A stretch of DNA of 64,000 nucleotides, taken from contig CALRLF020000002.1 of assembly GCA_943368475.1 (NCBI GenBank), positions 77,944 through 141,943 of the forward strand, given 5' to 3'. The notes under the pieces are model-generated. The model was not told the DNA's origin. It made no database searches and worked only from the letters and a program-made list of their open reading frames with translations. The translations under genes were made by a program, and so were the position numbers. Below are positions 28,601-37,148 of the stretch, piece after piece (position 1 is the first letter of the stretch; the number at the start of each line of letters is the position of its first letter). Origin of the DNA: UBA1930 sp943368475. GTDB taxonomy: Bacteria; Bacteroidota; Bacteroidia; Chitinophagales; Chitinophagaceae.

Positions 28601-29599
28601 TGAAGCTGTGTAATTGCTTTGTGTTGCACTAGGGATATTTTCAAAAACTCCATTATTTTCTATTTGCCATTGTAAATTAATTACTCCTATAGATTGTGAA
28701 TATAAAACTACATTACCAGTTGAGCTAACTATATTACTATTATTAGTTATTGTTAATGATGAATTTGGTATCACTGATATACTTACTTCATTGCTATACC
28801 CCGTTTTGTTTAAAGCGTCAGTAGCTTTTCTTCTAAATGTTGTGTTTTGGGTAATATTAGGTGCATTGTAACTATCATTTGTTGCATTAGGAATGTCAAC
28901 GAAGACAGAAGATCCAGTTATTTTTTCTTGCCATTGATAAGTTATTGTGCCTGAATTTGTACTTGTAGCACTTGTTTGATTTAAAAAAGATAAAGACGAA
29001 CCAGAGCAAAAATTTGTTTGCTGATTTGTAGTAGTAATACTGCCACCATTTACGGCAACGTTTATAGTAATTATATTAGAATAAAAAAGACCACAACCAT
29101 TGGTAATGCTTCCTTGCCAGTCCCAAGGATAACAGTATCTCCTATACAATGCACTTTGGGTAACAACGCCAAGTTGTAAACTGCTTCCCTGACCTGTTAC
29201 ACCAAGTTGCCATGTTACACCATTATCATAAGAAACATCCCATTCATAAAAGCCATCATAAGTAATTTGATTACTCGGACCCGCCATAGAGCACACATCT
29301 GTAGCATACTCATAGTTGTAAATTTTTGGTGGTACAGTTCCAGCGGAAATATTAATGGAAGTTGTTATATAAGAATTCGGAGATTTTGGGGTAAAACTTA
29401 CTAGACCTCCATCTGCATAAAAGGTTGTTCTGTTAGTTGTTTGGGTTGGATTATTTTTTTCCCTTTCGATTCTAAGTTTACGCATCTCAAGAATCTTACG
29501 TTCAAAATTTGCTAAAGTGTCCTTTTGCGAAAAACAAAAAGATCCACTGAAAATAAATACAAGTAAAAAAATAAACTTTGTAATTAGCTTCTTTATCAT
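25616..29599 (-). CDS. Large secreted protein of tandem Ig-like repeats
   Basis: A 1327-residue protein with an N-terminal signal peptide (FIFLLVFIFSGSFCFSQ). It consists of about eleven beta-sandwich-like repeats of 80-110 residues. Each has a G-G-x-I start, a central Y-x-W-(Q/E) strand, a W-x-x-I strand, and a closing motif like FRRKVTD followed by AYSNEI. Repeat 3 is degenerate, and residues ~363-525 hold a different domain (IWRIHGYEGTNSN, LKLIVDGIVIKETY), perhaps a PA14- or CBM-like jelly roll. The C-terminus ends NSAPKKK without a visible type IX sorting domain. It is rich in Asn, Ser and Thr. Likely role: cell-surface adhesion or matrix; the ligand is unknown. Confidence 0.83.
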   Translation of the reverse strand: MIKKLITKFIFLLVFIFSGSFCFSQKDTLANFERKILEMRKLRIEREKNNPTQTTNRTTFYADGGLVSFTPKSPNSYITTSINISAGTVPPKIYNYEYATDVCSMAGPSNQITYDGFYEWDVSYDNGVTWQLGVTGQGSSLQLGVVTQSALYRRYCYPWDWQGSITNGCGLFYSNIITINVAVNGGSITTTNQQTNFCSGSSLSFLNQTSATSTNSGTITYQWQEKITGSSVFVDIPNATNDSYNAPNITQNTTFRRKATDALNKTGYSNEVSISVIPNSSLTITNNSNIVSSTGNVVLYSQSIGVINLQWQIENNGVFENIPSATQSNYTASTSGLYRVTGNQQCSNNTIQSNQCTLTILPSSFEFGIGIWRIHGYEGTNSNANLNIYKGFYDNDVPTNPNNFYTQDHWNENTAPSSLAANTPFTTEWYGTTMTNYSSVTVVAKRKGFDCGNYNLSVHVGSFNRLKLIVDGIVIKETYTDATGFFNVYFSSPITLNANSTIEVWTSSSTPGTFINFEARRISGTNLLGGTITPSTQTLTTGATPALLANATNPTGGNGSSYLYQWEQSNQFIGPFTEIANATSNSLQLGTLNQTTYYRRKTYQAGCSYGAYSNVSTITLPQIITITGGSISLNGATNTICSGSSPAIISNETLANNGTGVYTYIWQQSIGNNNQWIDIAGTNSTSYQPPALTVSTKYRRKVTDNLNSTAYSNEISFTVNACFVALSGGTISYNNSTIICANSSLSNFSSTNPASGGSPNYNYIWQIKNSSNNNWYDLPNSSTENYQPSPMSASATFRRKVTDGVGDFAYSNEITLTEASNNVTLNPGSITSNEFVCNTSSNPLLTSIISASGSAVSYGYSYTWEQYQNSNWNAISTPSANADSLQNATLLQPLANTTGLYRRKVTDFCGIYAYSNTATVQLQSLTAGSIFINSTSVTTGQTPSLIVSQIEPSTGTVNNTPAVLEITWLQTTNLNGPWNVISGANSLNYQPFSLIYATYFKRVVKELQCNLSAESNVISITVNSTPTTFNGGIIQAANTCVQNGNSPGLIEPLANNNLGGTAPYTFTWELNVNNTWTMINNATAASYTPSNLFATTSFRRKTTDALNNIAYSNILTINVQFQQLKPGIIGKSVVVCPNINDTFFYEILSACGGYGDLSYQWEMSNSNSTWTILPNSNSANYTLTNITADCKIRRKVFDACGNSAYTNIVDVFIYPAIVGGSISPAEQTVCLNNNPQNLYLLQNYHYTNGNVTYQWQKATNANGPWTNVQNASSAVYIPKVPISIMYYRLQITSSMCNYVGYSSVAVVRGNDFCRTMINATNSAPKKK

Positions 29600-29819
29600 A
29601 TAAGATATTTAACGAATAATAACAGTAGGTGGTGTTTGACAAAGAATTGGAAGAATTCAAAATTAAACCCTTTTATAATACGAAAATCCATTAAATAGCT
29701 GTTTTTGTTACCGCTTACTCAATTTTTGGCACATTTTCTTTAAAATTAACTCATGTATTTTTTTTTTCATCTAACGAAGAACCATCAACCAATATTTCCC
29801 CAAAAAGTTGCCCAATAAA

Positions 29820-29851
29820 AAAGGCTACCAAAAATTAATTCGGCAGCCTTT
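29820..29851 (-). terminator. Possible weak terminator of yebC
   Basis: AAAGGCT at 29820-29826 pairs with AGCCTTT at 29845-29851, with an imperfect inner stem. It lies 22 bases after the yebC stop and has a T run on the minus strand. Confidence 0.5.
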
Positions 29852-29873
29852 CAATAAAATATAGCAAAGCAAA

Positions 29874-30596
29874 TTATCCCATATTATGAAACACTTTATT
29901 CACATCTTCATCCTGTTCTAAACGTTCAATTAATTTACTTACATCTTCTGCCTGAGCATCAGTTACAGGAACAGTTGTAGTAGGAATCCACTCCAACTCA
30001 GCACTGATTGGCGTAATGTTTTTTTCTTCCAATGCTTTTTGCAAATTACCAAAGTCAACCAAAGCACAACGCAATACCAAAATTGGATTTTCATTATCGT
30101 CTACACTTTCTCCCAATTCATCCAATCCATGATCAATTAATTCCAATTCTAAATCATCCATATTCAAACCTTCAGGTTTCAATTTAAATACACCCATTTT
30201 CTTAAACTGAAAACTTACACTTCCACTATTGCCCAATGCACCACCACCTTTATTAAAGCAAGCTTTTACATTGGCAACAGTACGTACATGATTATCAGTT
30301 GCAGTTTCTACCAACAATGCAACACCATGCGGAGCATATCCTTCATACAAAATTTCATCGTAGTTGGTGGTATCTTTTCCCATTGCTCTTTTAATAGCAG
30401 CTTCTACACGATCTTTAGGCATACCCACACTACGAGCATTTTGAAAACATCTACGCAAAGCAGGGTTTGTAGCAACATCTGGTCCACCAGCTTTTACAGC
30501 AATAATAATTTCTTTACCAATACGTGTAAACTGTTTGGCCATTCTATCCCAACGGGCAAACATGGTTGCTTTTCTTACTTCAAAAATCCTTCCCAT
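29874..30596 (-). CDS. yebC: YebC/PmpR-family protein (TACO1 family)
   Basis: A 240-residue protein of normal family length. The N-terminus MGRIFEVRKATMFARWDRMA recalls the family's start, and GGPDVATNPALRRCFQNAR, MPKDRVEAAIKRAMGK and YEGYAPHGVALLVE are hallmark segments. Family members were described as DNA-binding regulators; more recent work links them to relief of ribosome stalling at proline stretches. Either role is possible here. A dispersed repeat lies in the ~100 bases before the start. Confidence 0.9.
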   Translation of the reverse strand: MGRIFEVRKATMFARWDRMAKQFTRIGKEIIIAVKAGGPDVATNPALRRCFQNARSVGMPKDRVEAAIKRAMGKDTTNYDEILYEGYAPHGVALLVETATDNHVRTVANVKACFNKGGGALGNSGSVSFQFKKMGVFKLKPEGLNMDDLELELIDHGLDELGESVDDNENPILVLRCALVDFGNLQKALEEKNITPISAELEWIPTTTVPVTDAQAEDVSKLIERLEQDEDVNKVFHNMG

Positions 30597-30633
30597 AAAC
30601 TATTTGTTATTTGAAATTTGAGATTCTTTATTG

Positions 30634-30686
30634 GGTTACCAGCAGCAGAACAACTATTTAGCTTTTGTTGCGTCGCACCCTTCAAC
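30634..30686 (-). repeat. Dispersed repeat, copy 1
   Basis: Read on the minus strand, this segment shares an ordered set of blocks with 39527-39602 (+): a G-TGCGA block, AGCTAAATAG, and GGTAACC at the end. It lies just upstream of yebC in the same orientation. The two sites are almost 9 kb apart, so a dispersed element is more likely than local duplication. Confidence 0.55.
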
Positions 30687-30771
30687 GCTTTGTTCAATAT
30701 TCAGCAAAGCGGTTGCAAAAATAACTGTTCGGCATCAATAAAAAACTTTCTTTACAACAAGCCTATCAATG

Positions 30772-30819
30772 CTTAAACAAGTGTGCCACACCTTTGAGGA
30801 TGTGGCACACTTGTTTAAG
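30772..30819. terminator. Long perfect hairpin, probable terminator of the APC permease
   Basis: A perfect 19-bp stem, 30772-30790 with 30801-30819, and a 10-nt loop; core GTGTGCCACA. It lies 11 bases after the permease stop on the minus strand. It lacks a strong T run directly after the stem, so it might act as an mRNA 3'-end stabiliser instead. Confidence 0.65.
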
Positions 30820-30829
30820 TTTTCAAGTT

Positions 30830-32296
30830 TTAAGATTTTTGAGCTTTTCTAAGTTTACTATTGTTTTTACTATATAAAAAATAAATTAATACGCCTAAAA
30901 CCAACCATGCTCCAGATAACTGTATTGCATGAATATTTAACTGAGACATTAAAAATATATTGATACAAATACCTAAAACAGCAATTACTGGTAATGCCGG
31001 AACTTTGAAGTTTCTTGGTAGTGTAGGTTCTTTTACCCTCAATAACCAAACAGCTGCACACACCATTGTAAAAGCAAATAAGGTTCCAAAACTTGTCATA
31101 TCAGCTAGTGTAGCAATTGGCGTAAATCCAGCAACCAATGCAACAATAACACCAATTAAAATATTGCTTTTATAGGGCGTTTTATTTTTTGCATGCAAAT
31201 CGCTAAATAGTTTTGGAATTAATCCATCTTTACTCATACCCATAAAAATTCTAGATTGCCCCAACATCATTACCATCATTACTGATATTAAACCTACAGT
31301 AGCAGCAATTGTAATAATAAACACAGCCCAAGGCATGCCAGCTAAATCGAATGCAGCCGCAACTGGAGCTTTAATTGCATCTGGATATTTGCCTAATGGG
31401 TTAAAGTCGCTATAATTCATCATACCAGTTAATACCAACGAAACAAGAATGTATAAAACTGTACAAACTAATAGAGACATTATGATTGCAAATGGAACAT
31501 CTTTTTTAGGGTTAATGGCTTCACCAGCTTGTGTAGAAACAGCATCAAAACCTACATATGCAAAAAATATAGCAGCAGCCCCTGAAATAACTCCTCCCCA
31601 TCCATATGCAGCGTGAGTTTCACCATTGTTTACTACTTGTGCAACATCTGGTACAAATGGTGTCCAGTTTGCCATGTTTACATAGAATGCTCCAACTATA
31701 ATAACAAATAAAACTGCTGCTACTTTTAATATTACAATTAAGTTGTTAGCTTTTGCAGCTTCTTTGGTTCCTTTAACTAATAATGCAGTGATTAGCAAAA
31801 CAATTATAGTTGCAGGTAAATTCATTGAGAACCCAGATCCAGTATAACTTCCTGGGTCTTGAGTAAGATAGGTTGGTAATTCTAAATGAAATAGATGTAA
31901 TAATTTATTGAAATAACCAGACCAACTAACGGCAACTGTCATTGAGCCCATAGCATATTCAAGTATTAGTCCCCAGCCAATAATCCAAGCAAAAATTTCA
32001 CCTATAGTTCCATATGCATAAGCATATGCAGACCCCTCAACTGGAATCATACTTGCAAATTCCGAATAGCAGAGAGCTGCAAATACACATGCAATGCCAG
32101 CAATAACGAAAGATAAAGCAAGAGCGGGTCCTGCATGAAAATAAGCACCAGTTCCAGTAAGAACGAAAATTCCGCCGCCAATAATTGCACCTATACCTAT
32201 GGCAGTTAAACTCCATTTACCAAGAACCCTTTTCATTTCACTTTTTTTCATGTCCTCTTCGAATGCACTAAGAGGTTTTTTAAGAAATAAACTCAT
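30830..32296 (-). CDS. APC-family amino acid permease
   Basis: A 488-residue integral membrane protein with about twelve helices. The first helix carries the APC glycine motif GIGAIIGGGIFVLTGTGA, and GFDAVSTQAGEAINPKKDVP is the conserved loop of cationic/neutral amino acid transporters. The N-terminal FLKKPLSAFEEDMKKSEMKR is typical for this subgroup. It should import amino acids by proton symport or exchange; the substrate is not predictable. It is transcribed divergently from the DAACS symporter gene. Confidence 0.88.
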   Translation of the reverse strand: MSLFLKKPLSAFEEDMKKSEMKRVLGKWSLTAIGIGAIIGGGIFVLTGTGAYFHAGPALALSFVIAGIACVFAALCYSEFASMIPVEGSAYAYAYGTIGEIFAWIIGWGLILEYAMGSMTVAVSWSGYFNKLLHLFHLELPTYLTQDPGSYTGSGFSMNLPATIIVLLITALLVKGTKEAAKANNLIVILKVAAVLFVIIVGAFYVNMANWTPFVPDVAQVVNNGETHAAYGWGGVISGAAAIFFAYVGFDAVSTQAGEAINPKKDVPFAIIMSLLVCTVLYILVSLVLTGMMNYSDFNPLGKYPDAIKAPVAAAFDLAGMPWAVFIITIAATVGLISVMMVMMLGQSRIFMGMSKDGLIPKLFSDLHAKNKTPYKSNILIGVIVALVAGFTPIATLADMTSFGTLFAFTMVCAAVWLLRVKEPTLPRNFKVPALPVIAVLGICINIFLMSQLNIHAIQLSGAWLVLGVLIYFLYSKNNSKLRKAQKS

Positions 32297-32429
32297 AATC
32301 GTTTTGGTTAAGTTTTACAATTTGATGCCGAAAAATAATGATTAAATCATTTACCCCATACAAAAGTTTTACAGTTGGTACTTTATTCTACATAATTGCT
32401 ATATTGCCAAACTATTAAAATTTGCTTTT

Positions 32430-33716
32430 ATGGACGTTACCCAATCTGCTGCTACTCAAAAAAAATCGAAACTTACCTTATGGATTTTAGTTGCCATGGT
32501 TTTGGGTATTGTTGTAGGTTACATTGTGCATGAACAATGTACAGCTGTTACCATTAAAGCGTTTGCAGATAATATTAAATTATTAACCACCATTTTTTTA
32601 AGAATGGTGCAAATGATTATTGCTCCAATTGTGTTTGCAACATTGGTTGTGGGCATTGCTAAATTGGGCGATATGAAAACTGTTGGTCGAGTGGGCGGTA
32701 AAGCAATGTTGTGGTTTATTACAGCTTCTTTGGTTTCTTTATTATTAGGGTTAGTATTGGTCAATATTTTTAAGCCAGGGGTTGGAGCCGATATTAAAAA
32801 TACTGATATGGCAGCTGTTAACGACTTGCTGGAAAAATCGAAAGGGTTTTCGCTGGCCAAGTTTGTAGAGCATGTTGTACCAAGAAGTGTGGTAGAAGCA
32901 ATGGCTACCAACGAAATTTTACAATTGGTAATTTTCTCTATATTTTTTGGCATTGCGGTAACAGCAGTTGGCAAAAAAGGAGAACCAATCGTAAACGCAT
33001 TAGATTCTTTGGCACATGTGGTTTTGAAAATGGTTACTTATGTAATGTATTTAGCACCTGCTGGCGTATTTGGTGCAATGGCTGCTGCCATTGCCAAAAA
33101 TGGGTTAGGAATATTATTTACGTTTGGTAAATATGTAGGGGAGTTTTATTTAGGATTGGTTATACTTTGGTTGTTGTTGTTGGGAGTTGGTTACTTATTC
33201 TTAAAAAAACGTTTAAAAGTATTGCTTAAACGCATTGCCAGTCCAATGAGTATAGCTTTTAGCACAGCAAGCAGCGAAGCTGTTTATCCTAAATTGGTAG
33301 AAGAAATGGAACGCTTTGGTTGCAATAATAAAATTGTAAGTTTTGTTTTGCCGTTGGGGTATTCTTTCAATTTAGATGGTAGTATGATGTACATGACTTT
33401 TGCAAGTATGTTTATTGCTCAAGCTTTTAATATTACACATTTAACTGATAGTGTGAGCCAGCAAATAATTATGCTTTTGGTGTTTTTGATTACCAGTAAA
33501 GGAATTGCAGGTGTACCAAGAGCAAGTTTGGTGGTTGTATTGGCAACTGGTGCCATGTTTGGATTACCTCCAGAAGGGGTAGGACTAATTTTAGCAATCG
33601 ATGTATTTTGTGATATGGGAAGAACGATGACCAATGTACTTGGTAATGCATTGGCTACAGCAGCAGTAAGTAAATGGGAAGGTGAATTGGCTGATACAAA
33701 AATTGAAGCATTATAA
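32430..33716 (+). CDS. Dicarboxylate/amino acid:cation symporter (DAACS family)
   Basis: A 428-residue transporter. The re-entrant loop motif AFSTASSEAVYPKLVEEME, the helix 7 motif FNLDGSMMYM, the second re-entrant loop ITSKGIAGVPRAS and the helix 8 segment DVFCDMGRTMTNVLGNA are all present; these bind substrate and sodium in GltPh-like proteins. It should import glutamate, aspartate or C4-dicarboxylates with Na+ or H+. It is first in a run of four same-strand transport-related genes. AAAATTTG, a near match to a -7 element, lies 5 nt before the ATG; TTGG at 32375 and TATATTG at 32400 are an alternative promoter. Confidence 0.9.
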   Translation: MDVTQSAATQKKSKLTLWILVAMVLGIVVGYIVHEQCTAVTIKAFADNIKLLTTIFLRMVQMIIAPIVFATLVVGIAKLGDMKTVGRVGGKAMLWFITASLVSLLLGLVLVNIFKPGVGADIKNTDMAAVNDLLEKSKGFSLAKFVEHVVPRSVVEAMATNEILQLVIFSIFFGIAVTAVGKKGEPIVNALDSLAHVVLKMVTYVMYLAPAGVFGAMAAAIAKNGLGILFTFGKYVGEFYLGLVILWLLLLGVGYLFLKKRLKVLLKRIASPMSIAFSTASSEAVYPKLVEEMERFGCNNKIVSFVLPLGYSFNLDGSMMYMTFASMFIAQAFNITHLTDSVSQQIIMLLVFLITSKGIAGVPRASLVVVLATGAMFGLPPEGVGLILAIDVFCDMGRTMTNVLGNALATAAVSKWEGELADTKIEAL

Positions 33717-33741
33717 TTTTAGAAGTTTAAAAAAATAGGAA

Positions 33742-34413
33742 ATGTTTTTACTAGATGCTTTTCATTGGACACAATTACTGCAACCTCAATTTTATATTGA
33801 GCATGGTGGTTTATGGCTATTGCTATTTGTAGTATTTGCTGAAACTGGTTTGTTTGTGGGTTTCTTTTTGCCAGGCGATAGTTTATTATTTGTAGCGGGA
33901 ATTTACAGTGCCGAGTTAATTAATAATATCCTTCCTTTTGTGGGTAATGAATACTTGCAATTGTTGTTGTTGGGTGCATTAATATCTGTTGCAGGAATTG
34001 CAGGAAATGCAGTTGGCTATTGGTTTGGCCGAAAAGTTGGGCCAACCATGTATCACTGGAAAGATAATTTATTGTTTAAAAAACATTACTTAGAACAAGC
34101 CCACGATTTTTATGAAAAGCATGGTGGTGGTGCAATTATTATAGCTCGTTTTATTCCTATTATACGAACATTTGCACCCATCGTTGCAGGTATTGTTGCA
34201 ATGGATAAAAAGAAGTTTTCTTACTATAATATTATTGGTTGTATTGCTTGGGTTTTTAGTATGCTTATTGCAGGTCATTTCTTACAAAAATGGATTCTGT
34301 CTCAATTTGGTTTCGATCTCAAAAGTCATTTGGAAGTAATTGTGTTAGGAATTGTTTTTATTACAACTGCTCCTGTAATTATAAAATTGATGACAGGCAA
34401 AAAGAAGAAATAA
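33742..34413 (+). CDS. DedA-family membrane protein
   Basis: A 223-residue DedA/SNARE-associated (VTT domain) protein. Conserved segments are FVGFFLPGDSLLF (near 50), AGNAVGYWFGRKVGP (~90) and the basic motif ARFIPIIRTFAPIVAG (~135). Some members recycle undecaprenyl phosphate or flip phospholipids, and others maintain proton motive force; the role of this one is not known. It follows the symporter gene by 25 bases. Confidence 0.88.
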   Translation: MFLLDAFHWTQLLQPQFYIEHGGLWLLLFVVFAETGLFVGFFLPGDSLLFVAGIYSAELINNILPFVGNEYLQLLLLGALISVAGIAGNAVGYWFGRKVGPTMYHWKDNLLFKKHYLEQAHDFYEKHGGGAIIIARFIPIIRTFAPIVAGIVAMDKKKFSYYNIIGCIAWVFSMLIAGHFLQKWILSQFGFDLKSHLEVIVLGIVFITTAPVIIKLMTGKKKK

Positions 34414-34481
34414 AAACCAGTTGCTAGTTACTGGTTAATCTGGCAATTTGTAACAGATATTCATAAACCCAAAAACGAACG

Positions 34482-35732
34482 ATGCTTAAAAAAGAATATG
34501 GCTTAATGTCACTTCCTGTAATTGTGGGTGCATTAGGCTTTTTTGTTGATATATATGATTTACTGCTTTTTAGTATTGTACGAAAATCTAGTTTTAAAGA
34601 ATTGGGTGTGCCTGAAAATTTGATGAAAGAATATGGCGAAAGTGTCATCAGTTGGCAAATGTTTGGATTGGTGATTGGCGGTATTTTATGGGGGATTTTG
34701 GGCGATAAAAAAGGAAGAAAAAGTGTGTTGTTTGGTTCAATATTGTTATACTCTTTAGCCACAATAGCCAATGGGCTGGTGCATGACGTAAATCAATATA
34801 CATGGTTACGTTTTATTGCTGGATTAGGGCTAGCAGGAGAACTAGGGGCAAGCATTACATTAACCAGCGAATTATTGCCAAAAGAAAAACGTGGCATTGC
34901 TGCAACCATTATTGCAACCAGTGGGGTGTTTGGCAGTATAGCTGCTTATTTTGTGCATGATTTAAGTGGACACGATTGGCGTTTGTGTTATTTTATTGGT
35001 GGTGGAATGGGCATTGCCTTATTGTTTTTACGTGCAGGCTTTTTAGAAAGTGGCATCTATGATAACACTAAAGAAAAGCATGTACAAATGGGTAATTTCT
35101 TTATGTTTTTCAATAATAAAGAACGTTTTTTTCGTTACCTGCGATCTATTTTAATTGGCTTGCCTGTTTGGTATGTAATTGGTGTGCTCATTAGTTTTAG
35201 TGACGAATTTGCCAAACGATTTGGCATAGCAAATTTCGATCAACCCAAAGCACTAATGTTACAATATACAGCTTTAGCTTTTGGCGATGTTGCAGCTGGA
35301 TTAATGAGTAATTATATCAAAAGCAGAAAGAAAACATTGTTGTTTTTCTATGCCATCATTTGTACATTCATCATTTTATATTTTGCATTACAGGGTGGAG
35401 GTTCAGCAGCCAACATGTATTTAATTTGTATGGGTTTGGGCTTTGGGTCAGGTATTTCTGTTTTATACATTACCATGAGTGCTGAGCAATTTGGGACCAA
35501 CTTAAGAGCCACTGCTGCTATATCAATTCCCAATTTAGTAAGAGGGTTTTTACCAATAATTTTATTATTATTTCAAATCATCAGAAATAATTTACCATCA
35601 AAAAGTAGTGATGCCAATTATATTAATGGAGCATGGATTATTGGAGGGGTAGTTATGTTTATTGGCTTTATTTCTGTACTATTAACCAAAGAAAGTTTTG
35701 GTAAAGATTTAGATTTCGTAGAAAAAAATTAA
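34482..35732 (+). CDS. MFS transporter, tandem copy 1
   Basis: A 416-residue major facilitator with about twelve helices. Helix 1 has GFFVDIYDLLLFS, with the acidic pair found in metabolite:H+ symporters. The loop 2-3 motif is GILGDKKGRKSVLFGS and ELGASITLTSELLPKEKRG lies in helix 4-5. The C-terminal half has EQFGTNLRATAA, also found in the next gene. The substrate is unknown; related proteins carry organic acids or sugars. It and the next gene are clear tandem paralogues 31 bases apart. Confidence 0.85.
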   Translation: MLKKEYGLMSLPVIVGALGFFVDIYDLLLFSIVRKSSFKELGVPENLMKEYGESVISWQMFGLVIGGILWGILGDKKGRKSVLFGSILLYSLATIANGLVHDVNQYTWLRFIAGLGLAGELGASITLTSELLPKEKRGIAATIIATSGVFGSIAAYFVHDLSGHDWRLCYFIGGGMGIALLFLRAGFLESGIYDNTKEKHVQMGNFFMFFNNKERFFRYLRSILIGLPVWYVIGVLISFSDEFAKRFGIANFDQPKALMLQYTALAFGDVAAGLMSNYIKSRKKTLLFFYAIICTFIILYFALQGGGSAANMYLICMGLGFGSGISVLYITMSAEQFGTNLRATAAISIPNLVRGFLPIILLLFQIIRNNLPSKSSDANYINGAWIIGGVVMFIGFISVLLTKESFGKDLDFVEKN

Positions 35733-35763
35733 TGGCTAATTTTCTTGTATAAACAATTGTAAA

Positions 35764-37017
35764 ATGAACAAACAAAAACAGATAGGCATATTATCCTTAC
35801 CAGTATTGGTTGCGGCATTGGGCTACTTTGTTGATATATACGATTTGTTATTATTTACAATTGTAAAAAGACCAAGTATGCTTGGGGTTGGTGCAACTGA
35901 TCTTACGATGCTTGTAGATAGTACTAAAGTGATTAACTGGCAAATGTTTGGTTTACTTCTTGGTGGTATAATTTGGGGAAGTTTGGGTGATAAAAAAGGG
36001 AGATTAAGTGTTTTGTTTGGCTCTATTATTTTATACTCTATTGCAAATTTTGCAACAGGTTTTGTACATACTGTAAATGAGTATGCAGCTTGCAGATTTG
36101 CTGGAGGTTTGGGTTTAGCTGGAGAGCTTGGAGCAGGTATTACATTGGTGAGTGAATTGTTGCCAAAAAATAAAAGAGGTATTGGTACATCGTTGGTAGC
36201 AGGTATTGGATTGTTTGGATGTGTTGCTGCTTATTTTACTTTTCAACTAACTGGTAAAGATTGGCGATTGTGTTATAAGATTGGCGGTGGGTTAGGAGTA
36301 TTGTTGTTATTACTAAGAGTTAGTGTAGTTGAAAGTGGAATGTTCAAAAGTGTAAAAGAACAAAATGTGAGTAGAGGTAATTTTTTTATGTTTTTTACCA
36401 ATGCAATAAGATTTAAGAAATACTTGATTGCAATTTTGATTGGATTACCTACCTGGTATGTTATTGGAATTTTAGTAAACCAAAGTGACAAATTTGGTAA
36501 AGCTATGTTTGAAAGCAGTTCAATAGACAGCGGCAAAGCAATCATGTTTGCTTACATAGCAATTGCTATTGGTGATATTTTGATTGGTTTTGTAAGCCAG
36601 TATTTCAAAAGCCGTAAAAAAGCTTTGCTCTTATTTTATTTGTTATGCATTGCATCTTTGTTTTTGTTTTACAGCAGCTTTAATAATAACGATACAAGAA
36701 TGTATATCATTTGTGCCTTACTTGGTTTTAGTACTGGATTTTGGGCAATATTTGTAACCATGGGTGCAGAACAGTTTGGCACCAATTTAAGAGCAACTGC
36801 AGCAACTACAATACCCAATATGGTACGTGGTGCATTGCCTTTAATAAATATGCTGTTTCTTGATTTATTTCAGCAAACTCTGCATTGGAATATTATTCAA
36901 AGTGGTATTATAACAGCAATAGTTGTTATGGCAATTACCTTAGTTGCGTTTTATTTTACCGAAGAAACTTTTCATAAAGATTTAGATTATTTAGAAGTAG
37001 AAGAAATGATGCCTTAA
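35764..37017 (+). CDS. MFS transporter, tandem copy 2
   Basis: A 417-residue paralogue of the preceding gene, sharing YFVDIYDLLLF in helix 1, GSLGDKKGRLSVLFGS in the 2-3 loop, SELLPKNKRGIG, and EQFGTNLRATAATTIPNMVRG. The two differ most in residues ~30-55 and in the C-terminal helices, so they may carry different substrates. A nonamer array begins 3 bases after the stop. Confidence 0.85.
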   Translation: MNKQKQIGILSLPVLVAALGYFVDIYDLLLFTIVKRPSMLGVGATDLTMLVDSTKVINWQMFGLLLGGIIWGSLGDKKGRLSVLFGSIILYSIANFATGFVHTVNEYAACRFAGGLGLAGELGAGITLVSELLPKNKRGIGTSLVAGIGLFGCVAAYFTFQLTGKDWRLCYKIGGGLGVLLLLLRVSVVESGMFKSVKEQNVSRGNFFMFFTNAIRFKKYLIAILIGLPTWYVIGILVNQSDKFGKAMFESSSIDSGKAIMFAYIAIAIGDILIGFVSQYFKSRKKALLLFYLLCIASLFLFYSSFNNNDTRMYIICALLGFSTGFWAIFVTMGAEQFGTNLRATAATTIPNMVRGALPLINMLFLDLFQQTLHWNIIQSGIITAIVVMAITLVAFYFTEETFHKDLDYLEVEEMMP

Positions 37018-37019
37018 TT

Positions 37020-37139
37020 AGTTATAGGGTTAACAAGTTGATATAGTTGACAGAGTTTATTAAGTATCATCAACTTCTCTAACTTTATTAACTCAATCAA
37101 CTTAGTTAACTTCATGAACCTTCTCAACTCAGTCAACTT
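37020..37139. repeat. Inverted array with a 9-nt period
   Basis: Right arm: eight consecutive 9-nt units at 37068-37139, consensus NNTCAACTT. Left arm: five units of the complementary sense at 37020-37064, for example TTGACAGAG. The arms can pair into an imperfect hairpin. It fills the gap between the second MFS gene and the GT9 gene and ends 9 bases before its ATG. Confidence 0.85.
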
Positions 37140-37148
37140 TACATCAGC

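Noticed and set aside
34415..34436. Hairpin AACCAGT/ACTGGTT after the DedA gene
   Set aside because: A 7-bp stem with an 8-nt loop and no T run; too weak to call a terminator.
37020..37139. CRISPR array
   Set aside because: Repeat units are only 9 bases with no spacers and no cas genes anywhere in the window.
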